Assembly: GCA_963803115.1 (NCBI GenBank)
Contig: CAWDLN010000019.1
Location: 124,001 to 188,000 of the forward strand
Length of the DNA: 64,000 nt
From: DATBGZ01 sp963803115
GTDB taxonomy: Bacteria; Actinomycetota; Actinomycetes; Mycobacteriales; Micromonosporaceae
Direction: 5' to 3'
The position numbers were made by a program, and so were the translations under genes. Below are positions 1 through 8,352 of the stretch, one piece after another; the first letter of the stretch is position 1; every line of letters begins with the position of its first letter. The notes under the pieces were generated by a model. The model made no database searches, was not told the DNA's origin, and saw only the letters and a list, made by a program, of their open reading frames with translations.

Positions 1-94
1 CATGGCCGGCGGCTGACCTCACCGCCACTGTCCGAGGGTCCGACTTGCCGGAATGTAACCGTCGCGCCGGATCGTCCATATAGGATCGACGGGC

Positions 95-1099
95 ATGAGC
101 ACCATGCGGGCGTGGGAGATCGTGCGTCCGGGGCCGGTCGCGACTCGACCGCTGCGTCTGGCGCAACGCCCGGTTCCGGAGCCCGGCTCGGATGAACTGC
201 TCGTTCGCGTGATTACGTCCGGGGTGTGCCGGACCGACCTGCACCTCGCCGAGGGCGATCTGGCACCGAAGCATCCGAACATGGTTCCCGGCCACGAGGT
301 CGTCGGCGAGGTCATCGCGGTCGGCTCGACTGTGATCGGATGGCGACCGGGAGACCGGGCCGGCATCGCCTGGCTTCGTCACACCGATGGTGTCTGTGCC
401 TACTGCCGGCGCGGGAAGGAGAACCTCTGCCCGCAGTCCCGGTACACGGGTTGGGACGCCGCCGGCGGGTATGCCGAGCAGACCACCGTCCCGGCCGAAT
501 TCGCCTACCGACTCCCTGATGGCTATTCCGACCTAGAACTCGCACCGCTGCTCTGCGCGGGCATCATCGGGTGGCGCGCGTTGCAGCGAGCGGAACTTCC
601 GCCCGCTGGGCGGCTCGGTATCTATGGCTTCGGTGGTTCGGCCCACCTCACCGCGCAGGTCGCGATCGCGATGGGGGCCACAGTCCACGCCGTGACCCGA
701 ACCGCCGAGGCGCGCCAGATGGCCCTCGACCTCGGGGCGGCCTCGGCCCACGACGCTGCCCCACCCGAGCCGCTCGACGCCGCGATCCTCTTCGCGCCGG
801 TGGGCACCCTCGTTCCGGTCGCTCTCGAGGCACTCGACCGCGGAGGCACCCTGGCGATCGCCGGGATACACCTCACGGACATCCCGGCCCTGAATTACGA
901 GCGGCACCTGTTCCAGGAAAGAACGCTGCGCAGCGTCACATCCAACACTCGGCAGGACGGGCGCGACTTCCTGGCCTTCGCGGCGCAGCACCACCTGCGG
1001 GTCAGCGCCGTGCCATACCCATTCGACGAGGCGGACGGGGCGCTCGCCGACCTCGCCGCCGATCGGGTGCGGGGTGCCGCTGTGCTCACCGTCGGCTAG
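95..1099 (+). CDS. Zinc-dependent alcohol dehydrogenase (MDR family)
   Basis: 334 residues, the length of class AdhP/AdhA alcohol dehydrogenases, expected to oxidise alcohols or reduce aldehydes with NAD(P)H in the cytosol. The N-terminal catalytic domain has GVCRTDLH and GHEVVGEV, supplying the usual catalytic zinc ligands. The structural-zinc loop reads HTDGVCAYCRRGKENLC, so only three of the usual four cysteines are present (Asp where the first Cys normally sits). The Rossmann segment IYGFGGSAHLTAQ lies near residue 175. The ATG at 95 fits the family N-terminus. Its stop overlaps the convergent permease gene by four bases. Family assignment is firm; the substrate is unknown. Confidence 0.9.
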   Translation: MSTMRAWEIVRPGPVATRPLRLAQRPVPEPGSDELLVRVITSGVCRTDLHLAEGDLAPKHPNMVPGHEVVGEVIAVGSTVIGWRPGDRAGIAWLRHTDGVCAYCRRGKENLCPQSRYTGWDAAGGYAEQTTVPAEFAYRLPDGYSDLELAPLLCAGIIGWRALQRAELPPAGRLGIYGFGGSAHLTAQVAIAMGATVHAVTRTAEARQMALDLGAASAHDAAPPEPLDAAILFAPVGTLVPVALEALDRGGTLAIAGIHLTDIPALNYERHLFQERTLRSVTSNTRQDGRDFLAFAAQHHLRVSAVPYPFDEADGALADLAADRVRGAAVLTVG

Positions 1100-1857
1100 A
1101 GCTCCCGCCTCGGGGCGAGCTTCACCGCAGCGAACAGCGCACCAGCCGCGACGACAACGCAGACCCCGGCCGCGGGCAGGAAGTAGGACGCGGATGTGCC
1201 GCGCGCCAGGCTCGGCAGCGCGCCCAACAACGTCGTTGGCGACCATCGGCCGACCCGGGGCAGGTTGCCGACGAGGGCCAGCGCGAGCAGAAACACAATG
1301 GTGATCCCCGCGGTCGCGAGCACACCCCGGGCCAGGTACGCCGCCGCCGCGGTGCAGGCGACCGCGAAGGCGAGGAACAATGCACCCAGCACCGTGCCGA
1401 GAAGCACCTGTCCGGCTGGCGGGGCCCCCAGCAGAACCGTCGTCTCGTACCAGGCCGCGAGCGATCCGGCGAGGAGACCCGCGACCGCGGCCGCGGTCGT
1501 CATGGCGTACGTCGGGAGGATCAGGTCGCGCATTCGCGGTACGCGGGTGCGCAGGAACGTCGCCATCTCGGTACGGGCGTCGAGTGCCAGCCCGGCCGCG
1601 GCTACGAGTACGACCACGAGCAGGCAGATCTGCGAGGCGCTGCTGGTGAACTGAGCGAGCCCGTCAGCGGGCGTGGGTGGCGGGAGCTCGACACGGACAC
1701 CGCCGCCGATCCGATCGAGAATCTCGCCCAGGTATCGAGCCGATAGCGGACCGGTCAGGCCGAAGAACACGTACACCGCGAGGATGACGATCAGCCGGCG
1801 GGTCCGGACCAGCCGCAGCCATTCCAGTCGCCACAGTGTCATGCTCGCCCGTGTCAT
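1096..1857 (-). CDS. ABC transporter permease (ABC-2 type)
   Basis: 253-residue integral membrane protein with about six hydrophobic segments: one near the N-terminus, a large loop, then helices through to the C-terminus. It is the last gene of a minus-strand operon in which PLDc_N protein, ABC ATPase and permease overlap by about four bases each. That order is typical of small actinobacterial export systems. The partner ATPase is frameshifted, so the transporter may not work as assembled. Substrate unknown. Confidence 0.8.
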   Translation of the reverse strand: MTRASMTLWRLEWLRLVRTRRLIVILAVYVFFGLTGPLSARYLGEILDRIGGGVRVELPPPTPADGLAQFTSSASQICLLVVVLVAAAGLALDARTEMATFLRTRVPRMRDLILPTYAMTTAAAVAGLLAGSLAAWYETTVLLGAPPAGQVLLGTVLGALFLAFAVACTAAAAYLARGVLATAGITIVFLLALALVGNLPRVGRWSPTTLLGALPSLARGTSASYFLPAAGVCVVVAAGALFAAVKLAPRREL

Positions 1858-2736
1858 GAGGTCAGCTCCAGGAAGACATCCTCCAGGTCGGGCGCCTCCG
1901 GCAGGAGGCTGACTACCCGCGCACCGCAGGCGGCGAGAACCTCGACGAGGCTGCGTTCCGCGTCGGCCAACGATGTCACCAACACCCGTAGCTCGTTGGC
2001 CGGCCCGGGCTCGACCTCGCGGACCCAGCTCGCCGCTCGTAGGGCGGCCGCGACGGGCGAGAGGTCTGAGCGAAGCCGAAGCCGGTAGGCCGGTACGGCC
2101 CGCCCGACCAGTAGTGACTCGATCGGTCCCTGGTACAGCAGCCGACCGTGGCGAAGGATGCCGATGGTGTCGCAGACCTCCTGCACGTCACCGAGCAGGT
2201 GGCTGGAGAGGACGACCGTGGCCCGCCCACGGAGGCGACTGATGAGGTCGAGCACCTCGCGGCGACCGGCGGGGTCCAGCGCCGACGCGGGCTCGTCGAG
2301 CAGGAGCAGGTCCGGACCCCCGACCAGCGTGGCCGCGAGGCCCAGCCGTTGGAGCATGCCGCGCGAGTACCCGCCGGTGCGATCGTCGGCACGGTCCGCG
2401 AGGCCGGCGTCCGCCAATGCCCGGTTCACCGCCTCCTCCTCGTCGTCAACGGCGGCCAACCGAGCCGCGAGCGACGCCACCTCCCGGCCGGTAAGCCACG
2501 GCTCGAAACGCGGCGTATCGGGCAGGACCGCGATCTTGCCTGCGCGGCGCGTCCAGCATTACGTCGCCGGACGTGGCGATGCGGAGTCCGGCGAGGATCG
2601 ACAGCAGCGTTGTCTTGCCGGCACCGTTGGGGCCGACCAGACCGTACACGCTTCCGGCGGCGACGTCGAGGTCCACATCGGACAGTGCCGCGTGTTGCCC
2701 GTACACCTTCTTCAGGGCGACCGTGCGCACCATCAT
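1854..2736 (-). pseudogene. ABC transporter ATP-binding protein, frameshifted
   Basis: The nucleotide-binding subunit for the adjacent permease is split over two frames. The first part starts at the ATG at 2733 or 2736 and holds Walker A (GPNGAGKTT). The second part holds the signature YSRGMLQRLGLA, Walker B (LLLLDEPASALD) and the H-loop SSHLL. The reading frame changes at about 2536-2552: the first frame runs into PRRQDRGP, while the other frame reads KIAVLPDTPRFEPWLTG, the expected Q-loop-region sequence. One surplus base (or two missing) explains it. Rejoined, the protein would be about 293 residues, normal for the family. Either a real lesion or a base-calling error. Confidence 0.85.
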
Positions 2737-2927
2737 CGCCGGCGCCCGATCAGTAGGTAGACGATTCCTCCGACCGGGACCGAGACGAGGCAGATGAGCG
2801 CCCACGCCCACTTGGGGAGGTACTGCACGTCGGCCCGGGACAGGTCGAACAGGCAGTAGCCGACGAACGCAACAAGCAACGCGATCAACGGGAGCAGCGC
2901 GGCCCATGGGACATTGATCGACTCCAT
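2733..2927 (-). CDS. PLDc_N-domain small membrane protein
   Basis: 64 residues if started at the internal ATG (2927). It has two transmembrane helices, WAALLPLIALLVAFVGYCLF and WALICLVSVPVGGIVYLLIG, joined by a short loop with YLPKWAW. This is the phospholipase-D-nuclease N-terminal domain (PF13396-like) that often stands alone in actinobacteria upstream of an ABC ATPase and permease. Its stop overlaps the start of the ATPase gene. Function unproven; probably an accessory to the exporter. Confidence 0.8.
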   Translation of the reverse strand: MESINVPWAALLPLIALLVAFVGYCLFDLSRADVQYLPKWAWALICLVSVPVGGIVYLLIGRRR

Positions 2928-3049
2928 CCGGGACCTCCAGAACCGCCTCGAGCGACACGTCGACACACGGCTGCGTCAGTCGACTCTGGCACCTGTCGCT
3001 TCAAAGCGGAACACCCGCCCCGTGCGGCGCCTCGGCTGGGCCACGTCTA

Positions 3050-3322
3050 TCACCAGCCGTGCGAGGCCTCGTCTGCGTAGGACTCGATGTCGCCGGCGGC
3101 CGCGAGGCGCAGCTTCTCGGCGAGATTGGCCAGGGCTCGCGCCGCGGCGAGCTCATCGCCGATCTCGGGCACGTCGATGTCGCGCGGATTGCGCGACGAC
3201 GTGCCGACGCCGCGAATGTCCGTGCGGTCGCCCGCGTGCAGGCGCGCCTCGGCGCGAGTCCGGCGCGTCTCTGGCTGTTCATCGAGGTAGATGTCGACGG
3301 TCCACTTTTTCGTCATTGTCAT
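3050..3322 (-). CDS. DUF1876 domain protein
   Basis: 90 residues. The order of features matches DUF1876: KKWTVDIYLDE near the N-terminus, then TRAEARLH, GVGTSSRNPRDIDVPEIGDE and a C-terminal helix AARALANLAEKL. A good ribosome site, AAAGGAA, precedes the ATG at 3322. The fold is a small alpha-beta domain described as double-stranded-RNA-binding-like; its role is unknown. Monocistronic here. Confidence 0.85.
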   Translation of the reverse strand: MTMTKKWTVDIYLDEQPETRRTRAEARLHAGDRTDIRGVGTSSRNPRDIDVPEIGDELAAARALANLAEKLRLAAAGDIESYADEASHGW

Positions 3323-3574
3323 GATCGTTCGTTCCTTTCCGAAATCCCCCACTGTTCGTCGTACCACCCAATTGCGCCGGCCATGGTGCCTTCGCCGTGG
3401 TTCGCCACGGCGCGCGCCCGCGGCGATTCGAGAGATGCTTCTATGTTCAGAAGCGTCGATCGCACGTAGTCTCCTATCACCGACGTCGCGCCTGACGTCA
3501 CCAAGATCAGTCCGATCGCGACAGTGGCGACCCTCCCCCGGGTCGCCACTGTCGTTCGTTGATAGCGTCGCCGG

Positions 3575-4882
3575 GTGCGAACGGATGACGATCGGCTCTC
3601 GTTCGACCGTCGCCATCTATGGCATCCGTACTCGTCGGCGACCTCGCCCTCGCCGACCTACCTGGTCGAGTCCGCGGGCGGCACGCGGCTGTGCCTTCGC
3701 GTCGACGGCCCGCCGGTTGAGGTCATTGACGCGATGTCGTCATGGTGGTGCGCGATCCACGGATACGCGGTGCCCCAGCTTGACCAGGCCGCCCGTGACC
3801 AGCTCGCGACCATGAGTCACGTGATGTTCGGGGGCCTTACCCATGCCCCGGCCGTCGAACTCGGGCGCCGGCTCCTCGTTATGGCGCCGCCCGGGCTGGA
3901 GCATGTGTTCTTCGCCGACTCGGGATCGGTCTCGATCGAAGTGGCGATGAAAATGGCGTGGCAGGCTCACGCTGCGACGGGCCTGACCCGGACGACGATG
4001 TTCACGATCCGGGGCGGCTATTACGGCGACACCTTCTCACCGATGAGCGTGTGCGATCCCGACGGTGGCATGCACTCGATGTACGGCGGGCTGGTACCGC
4101 GCCATGTCTTTGCGCCGCGGCCTCCGCCCGGAGTCGACCGCGCGGAGGACGATCCGAGCCTGGCGGCATGGCGCCGGGAGACCAGGCTGCTCTTCGAGCG
4201 CCATGCCGATCGGGTGGCCGCGGTGATCCTCGAGCCGGTGCTTCAAGGCGCCGGTGGCATGCACGTTTACCCGCCACACGCGGTGCGATTCCTGGCCGAG
4301 CTCGCCCGCGAACGCGAGGCGTTGGTGATTTTCGATGAGATCGCCACCGGTTTCTGGCGCACGGGTACGGCCTGGGCCGCCGACCGTTGCGGAGTCACGC
4401 CGGACATCCTCTGCGTCGGGAAGGCGTTGACGGGCGGCTACCTCTCCCTTGCCGCGGTGCTCGCCACGGCCGACGTCGCGCGTCGGGTCGACGCCAGTCC
4501 CGCGGGTGCGATGATGCACGGCCCGACCTTCATGGCCAACCCGCTTGCCTGCTCGGTGGCGTGCGCCAGCCTCGACCTGCTGGCCGCCTACGACAACTCG
4601 ACCCGGATCGCGCGCATCGAGTCGTCGTTGGAGTCTGGTCTTTCGGCGGCCCGGGGGGTGGCCGCGGTTCGCGACGTTCGGGTGCTCGGCGCGGTCGGAG
4701 TCGTCGAGCTCGACCGGCCGGTCGATGTGCCGGCGGTTACCGGTGTCGCACTCGAGCACGGCGTGTGGCTACGGCCGTTTCGCAACCTGGTCTATACGAT
4801 GCCGCCCTACATCTGTTCCGACGACGACGTCGGCACGATCACATCGGCGATCGTCGCTGCGGTGAAGAAGGTGCACGGGTGA
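3575..4882 (+). CDS. bioA: Adenosylmethionine-8-amino-7-oxononanoate aminotransferase
   Basis: 435 residues, PLP class III aminotransferase. It converts 7-keto-8-aminopelargonate to 7,8-diaminopelargonate in biotin synthesis, normally with S-adenosylmethionine as amino donor. Family markers: HLWHPYSS at the N-terminus, SSWWCAIHGY, ADSGSVSIEVAMKMA, FDEIATGFWRTG and the PLP-lysine segment CVGKALTGGYL. Starts at GTG 3575. It is the first of three genes: its stop overlaps the start of bioF (GTGA). No clear biotin-repressor operator was found upstream. Confidence 0.95.
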   Translation: MRTDDDRLSFDRRHLWHPYSSATSPSPTYLVESAGGTRLCLRVDGPPVEVIDAMSSWWCAIHGYAVPQLDQAARDQLATMSHVMFGGLTHAPAVELGRRLLVMAPPGLEHVFFADSGSVSIEVAMKMAWQAHAATGLTRTTMFTIRGGYYGDTFSPMSVCDPDGGMHSMYGGLVPRHVFAPRPPPGVDRAEDDPSLAAWRRETRLLFERHADRVAAVILEPVLQGAGGMHVYPPHAVRFLAELAREREALVIFDEIATGFWRTGTAWAADRCGVTPDILCVGKALTGGYLSLAAVLATADVARRVDASPAGAMMHGPTFMANPLACSVACASLDLLAAYDNSTRIARIESSLESGLSAARGVAAVRDVRVLGAVGVVELDRPVDVPAVTGVALEHGVWLRPFRNLVYTMPPYICSDDDVGTITSAIVAAVKKVHG

Positions 4883-6030
4883 CAGCGTTTACCGCGTGGC
4901 TGCACGAACAAGCGGTACGGCGGGAAGAATCAGGCCTGACCCGGCACCTTGTTGAATCGGACAACGTTGAGTCGGACAACGGTGAATCGGACCACGGTGC
5001 GCGGCTCGTCGACCTGGCCGGCAATGACTACCTGGGACTCGCCAAGGATCCGCGCGTGATCGCCGCCGGAGTCGCCGCCATGCAACGGCACGGTGCCGGG
5101 GCCACAGCATCGCGGTTGGTCTCCGGGACACTGTCGATCCATTCCGCCCTGGAGCGGGCAATCGCCGCTTTCTGCGGCTTTCCAACCGCGCTCGTCTTCT
5201 CCACCGGGTACCACGCGAACCTGTCGGTGGTGTCCGCCCTCGCCGACGCGGACACGCTCGTCGTCTCCGATGCCCACGTGCACGCGTCGCTGATTGACGG
5301 GTGTCGGCTTTCTCGGGCCCGGGTTAGCGTCGCGGCGCACGGCGATCTGAGCGCGGTCGAGGCGGCCTTGTCCGGACGCGCCGAGACCCGAGCGCTCGTC
5401 CTCGTCGAGACGATCTATTCCGTTTTTGGCGACGCCGCGCCGATCGAAGCGCTGGCCGACATGTGCCACCGCTACGGTGCTGTCCTCGTCGCCGATGAGG
5501 CGCACGCGATCGGCGTGGCGGGACCCGATGGCCGAGGCCTGCTCCACGAGACCGGCCTCGGTGGGCGCATTGACGTGATCGCCACCGCCACCCTGTCCAA
5601 GTCCCTGGCGGCGCAGGGCGGGGCGGTGCTCTGTAGCCCCGCTGTCCGGGACCATCTCATCAACCGCGCTCGTCCGTTTATCTACGACACCGGGCTCGCC
5701 CCAGCGGCGGCGGGCGCCGCGTTCGGGGCCCTGAGCGTGGTCGAATCGCACCCGGACCTGGTGGTCCGGGTGCGACAGAACGCGGCCGTCCTGGCCGCCG
5801 CCTGCGGCGCCCCGCCGCCGGCCGGAGCGGTACTGTCCATTCCGATGCCGAGCCCGGCTGCCGCCGTCGAAGCGGCCGCGGCCGCAAAGCGCCTGGGCGT
5901 ACGCATCGGGAGCTTCCGACCACCGTCCACACCGGACGGCTCCGCGAGACTCCGGATCACCGCGCACGCCCATCACACCGACGACGAACTGGAGCTGGCG
6001 GTGAAGGTGCTGCGAGAGGTCGTACCGTGA
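4879..6030 (+). CDS. bioF: 8-amino-7-oxononanoate synthase
   Basis: 383 residues, PLP-dependent alpha-oxoamine synthase that condenses pimeloyl thioester with alanine. Seen: LAGNDYLGLA, GATASRLVSG, FSTGYHANLS, SDAHVHASLIDG, VADEAHAIGVAG and the PLP-lysine motif TATLSKSLAAQGG. The GTG start overlaps the bioA stop. The N-terminus (about residues 25-39) contains three tandem five-residue units, (V/V/G)ESD(N/N/H), encoded by a 15-base repeat; this looks like a lineage-specific insertion outside the catalytic core. Confidence 0.95.
   Translation: MTAFTAWLHEQAVRREESGLTRHLVESDNVESDNGESDHGARLVDLAGNDYLGLAKDPRVIAAGVAAMQRHGAGATASRLVSGTLSIHSALERAIAAFCGFPTALVFSTGYHANLSVVSALADADTLVVSDAHVHASLIDGCRLSRARVSVAAHGDLSAVEAALSGRAETRALVLVETIYSVFGDAAPIEALADMCHRYGAVLVADEAHAIGVAGPDGRGLLHETGLGGRIDVIATATLSKSLAAQGGAVLCSPAVRDHLINRARPFIYDTGLAPAAAGAAFGALSVVESHPDLVVRVRQNAAVLAAACGAPPPAGAVLSIPMPSPAAAVEAAAAAKRLGVRIGSFRPPSTPDGSARLRITAHAHHTDDELELAVKVLREVVP
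4951..4995 (+). repeat. Three 15-bp tandem repeats inside bioF
   Basis: Units at 4951-4965, 4966-4980 and 4981-4995 (consensus GTTGAATCGGACAAC) differ by one to three bases each. The period is a multiple of three, so copy-number change keeps the bioF frame. Confidence 0.9.
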
Positions 6031-6737
6031 TCGTCTCGTTCGTCACGGGCACCGACACGAACATCGGCAAGACCGTGGCGACGGCGGCGCTCGCTGCCAT
6101 CATCGGCTCGAACGGCACGTCCGTGGCAGTCGTGAAGCCCGCCCAGACCGGTGTGAGTACCGGCGACCCGGGCGATGTCGACGAGATACGTCGACTTGCC
6201 GGTGCATTGACAACCGTCGAGGGAGCGCGACTTCCCGATCCCGTTGCGCCCGACCGCGCCGCGGTCATCGCCGGCGTCGCCCTGCCATCATTGTGCGACC
6301 AGCGTGACCTGATCCTCGGTGCCGGCGCAACGCATGCCGTAGTGCTGGTCGAGGGCTCTGGAGGCGTGGCGGTCCGACTGGGTGACTCGTTTACGCTGCT
6401 CGATATTGCGCATGCCGTGGCGTCGGCCGGTGCCGAGGTTGACTGGTTTGTGGTCTGCGGCGCCCGGCTCGGTACCCTCAACCACACCAGCCTCACGGTT
6501 GACGCGATCGGGCGGCGCGGCTTCTACGTCCGTGGCTTGGTCATCGGTCGGTGGCCGCGCGATGCCGGAGCCACCGAGGAATACAACCGCGACGACTTGT
6601 CCCGCTACACCGGAGTGCCCGTGCTGGGCGCGCTGCCCGATGGGGCCGGTGCGCTCGCGCCGGGCGAGTTCCAGGTCCAGGCACCGACGTGGCTGCCCTA
6701 TCTCGAGCCGGCCTCAGTTCGCCCACACCCGGCATGA
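6027..6737 (+). CDS. bioD: Dethiobiotin synthase
   Basis: 236 residues. ATP-dependent carboxylation of diaminopelargonate to dethiobiotin. The P-loop FVTGTDTNIGKT lies at the N-terminus; KPAQTG and VEGSGGVAV (the metal/ATP-binding Glu region) follow. The GTG start overlaps the bioF stop (GTGA), completing a bioA-F-D operon. Biotin synthase (bioB) is not in this window. Confidence 0.95.
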   Translation: MIVSFVTGTDTNIGKTVATAALAAIIGSNGTSVAVVKPAQTGVSTGDPGDVDEIRRLAGALTTVEGARLPDPVAPDRAAVIAGVALPSLCDQRDLILGAGATHAVVLVEGSGGVAVRLGDSFTLLDIAHAVASAGAEVDWFVVCGARLGTLNHTSLTVDAIGRRGFYVRGLVIGRWPRDAGATEEYNRDDLSRYTGVPVLGALPDGAGALAPGEFQVQAPTWLPYLEPASVRPHPA

Positions 6738-6740
6738 ACC

Positions 6741-6771
6741 GCGGCTCCAGCCGGCAGTCACGGTGAGCCGC
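6741..6771 (+). terminator. Possible stem-loop after bioD
   Basis: GCGGCTC (6741-6747) pairs with GAGCCGC (6765-6771) across a 17-base loop directly after the bioD stop. There is no T-run, so this is only a weak candidate terminator. Confidence 0.3.
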
Positions 6772-6786
6772 CCATAGGATGCGGGC

Positions 6787-7122
6787 ATGGCGGAGCACAA
6801 TCCCACTCCCATTGACCTCGATGTCAGCCTCGCTCCGGACGGGCCGACGGTGACGGTGGCGGGCGAGCTCGATATCGCATCGGTGGGCACGCTCGTCGAC
6901 GTCGCCGGTGGGCACATCCAAGGCCCATTGGGTCGACTCACCATCGACCTGTCCGGCGTGCTGTTTTGCGATTCGTCCGGCATCAACGGGCTGGTACAGC
7001 TACGCAATCAGTGCGCCGAACGAGGCTGGGACTTTCGGCTCGTCCACCTGCCACGTGAGCTCGACCGGATCATCTCCGACCTCACCGGACTTCGTGAGTT
7101 TCTTGGGGTCGTGCGCGACTGA
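6787..7122 (+). CDS. STAS-domain anti-sigma factor antagonist
   Basis: 111 residues, a single STAS domain like RsbV/SpoIIAA. The phosphorylation-site region reads FCDSSGINGLVQL, with the conserved serine in DSSG. Such proteins free a sigma factor by binding the partner kinase when unphosphorylated. The gene for a candidate partner, an anti-sigma-type ATPase, lies next door in convergent orientation. Confidence 0.9.
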   Translation: MAEHNPTPIDLDVSLAPDGPTVTVAGELDIASVGTLVDVAGGHIQGPLGRLTIDLSGVLFCDSSGINGLVQLRNQCAERGWDFRLVHLPRELDRIISDLTGLREFLGVVRD

Positions 7123-7170
7123 TGCATGTCGACGCCGGGAGCCACGTTGGTCACGGATCCACGTAATCGT

Positions 7171-7593
7171 TCAAGGATCCATGAAAAACGTCAGGATCAG
7201 CCGCAGGCCGCGAGAGCCAGGCTCCATGCGTATGCCATGGCACGCCCGCGCCGCCAACCACAGTCCACGGCCGCCGATGGCGTCTGGCGGCGGCAGTTCG
7301 GCCGGCATCTCGAATGGCTCAGTGGGCCGCAGGTCTTCGACGATCGCGACGAGACGTTCATCCTGACGGGTCAGGGTGAACTCACCGCTGCCGCCACCGT
7401 GCATGATGGCGTTGATCAGCCCTTCGTTGATCGCGAACAGAAATGTCGCGGCGCGACTCGGGCCGAGTCCGGCCGCGACAAGCTTCGCCTCAATCAGGCG
7501 TCGGGTACGCGACAGGGATTCGATGTCAAAGTGCCGCTGGAGCAACACGGCCGTGCCATGATCGGCTGCGCTGCCACCGTCCATGCCGTCCAT
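7171..7593 (-). CDS. Anti-sigma-type ATP-binding protein (HATPase_c)
   Basis: 140 residues from the ATG at 7593. The N-box FAINEGLINAIMHGG and the G1-like VEDLRP and G2-like GGRGLWLAARACHG segments mark a small GHKL ATPase of the RsbW/SpoIIAB kind. It would bind or phosphorylate a STAS antagonist such as the adjacent convergent gene product. No sigma factor gene is nearby, so the controlled sigma factor is unknown. Confidence 0.85.
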   Translation of the reverse strand: MDGMDGGSAADHGTAVLLQRHFDIESLSRTRRLIEAKLVAAGLGPSRAATFLFAINEGLINAIMHGGGSGEFTLTRQDERLVAIVEDLRPTEPFEMPAELPPPDAIGGRGLWLAARACHGIRMEPGSRGLRLILTFFMDP

Positions 7594-7694
7594 CGTAGGG
7601 ACAGCCCCAATTGCCCGTGGGCGGCCCACCGATCCCGTGGCGGGCTGGCTCTCGCGCAGCCTTCGATACGTCTGCGGCGCCCGAAACCCTCGGC

Positions 7695-8102
7695 TCAGTT
7701 CACGGCCGCGTCGCGGCGTCCCTTGATGGGCTCTTCGTCTGCCCACAGTGGAGAGTTGTTTGTGGGACCGCGGCCCTCGACGATTCTGTTCCGCCGGCGG
7801 CGATCGTTGTGAATACGCAGGCGTCGCCGTTTCGCCCTTGATGCGAAGGCCGACGCCACCAGCGCCAGCGCCCACGACATGCGCATCGCGGCTTCGAATG
7901 GGTGGTCGCCATACTCCTGCGCGAGGTGGCTCGCGCACTCGCGCGGACCGTACTGGTCCAGGCTCGCGGCGACCGCCGCGCGCACCTCCCCCAGCGTTGG
8001 TTGGTCCGAACGTTGCAGCGGGGAAGCGAAAAGCGCCTCGGCGCGCAGGTATCCGATTTCAGATGACGATTCGCGAGCAAGTCCTGCGGTATCCATCTGC
8101 AT
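7695..8102 (-). CDS. Conserved actinobacterial protein of unknown function
   Basis: 135 residues. The helical N-terminal half (LRAEALFASPLQRSDQPT, then a stretch with VRAAVAASLDQYGPRECAS, HLAQEYGDHPFEAAMRM) looks like a conserved hypothetical family seen across actinomycetes. The C-terminal tail is basic and low in complexity (SRAKRRRLRIHNDRRRRNR), possibly nucleic-acid binding. No enzyme motif seen. Start could be 8102 or 8096. Confidence 0.6.
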   Translation of the reverse strand: MQMDTAGLARESSSEIGYLRAEALFASPLQRSDQPTLGEVRAAVAASLDQYGPRECASHLAQEYGDHPFEAAMRMSWALALVASAFASRAKRRRLRIHNDRRRRNRIVEGRGPTNNSPLWADEEPIKGRRDAAVN

Positions 8103-8352
8103 CCTGCCATCGTGTGTTTCTGCAATTCGTATTTACGTGGCCGGCAGTGTCCGGGTTCAGGAAGCCTTTGGGAAGGGTGCGCGGCCGAGGGGACCGCCGC
8201 GCACCCCGTATGCACCCGGCACCGCAGTCTCGATCGGCGGTACGGCACCGGGGTTCGTATACCGGCACATCCGGTTCAACCCAACTCTGGCGCACCCGGG
8301 GAGCAGAAACATCCGTCAGCTCGCCTAGTTTTTGCGGCGTAGGGGAATGCCA

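Noticed and set aside
1..94. Possible end of a gene before the alcohol dehydrogenase
   Set aside because: Too short, and no plausible C-terminus can be read in either direction.
4387..4878. Upstream extension of the bioF frame by about 160 codons
   Set aside because: The sequence before GTG 4879 is the out-of-frame reading of bioA; bioF proteins start at the chosen site and the GTGA overlap is typical.
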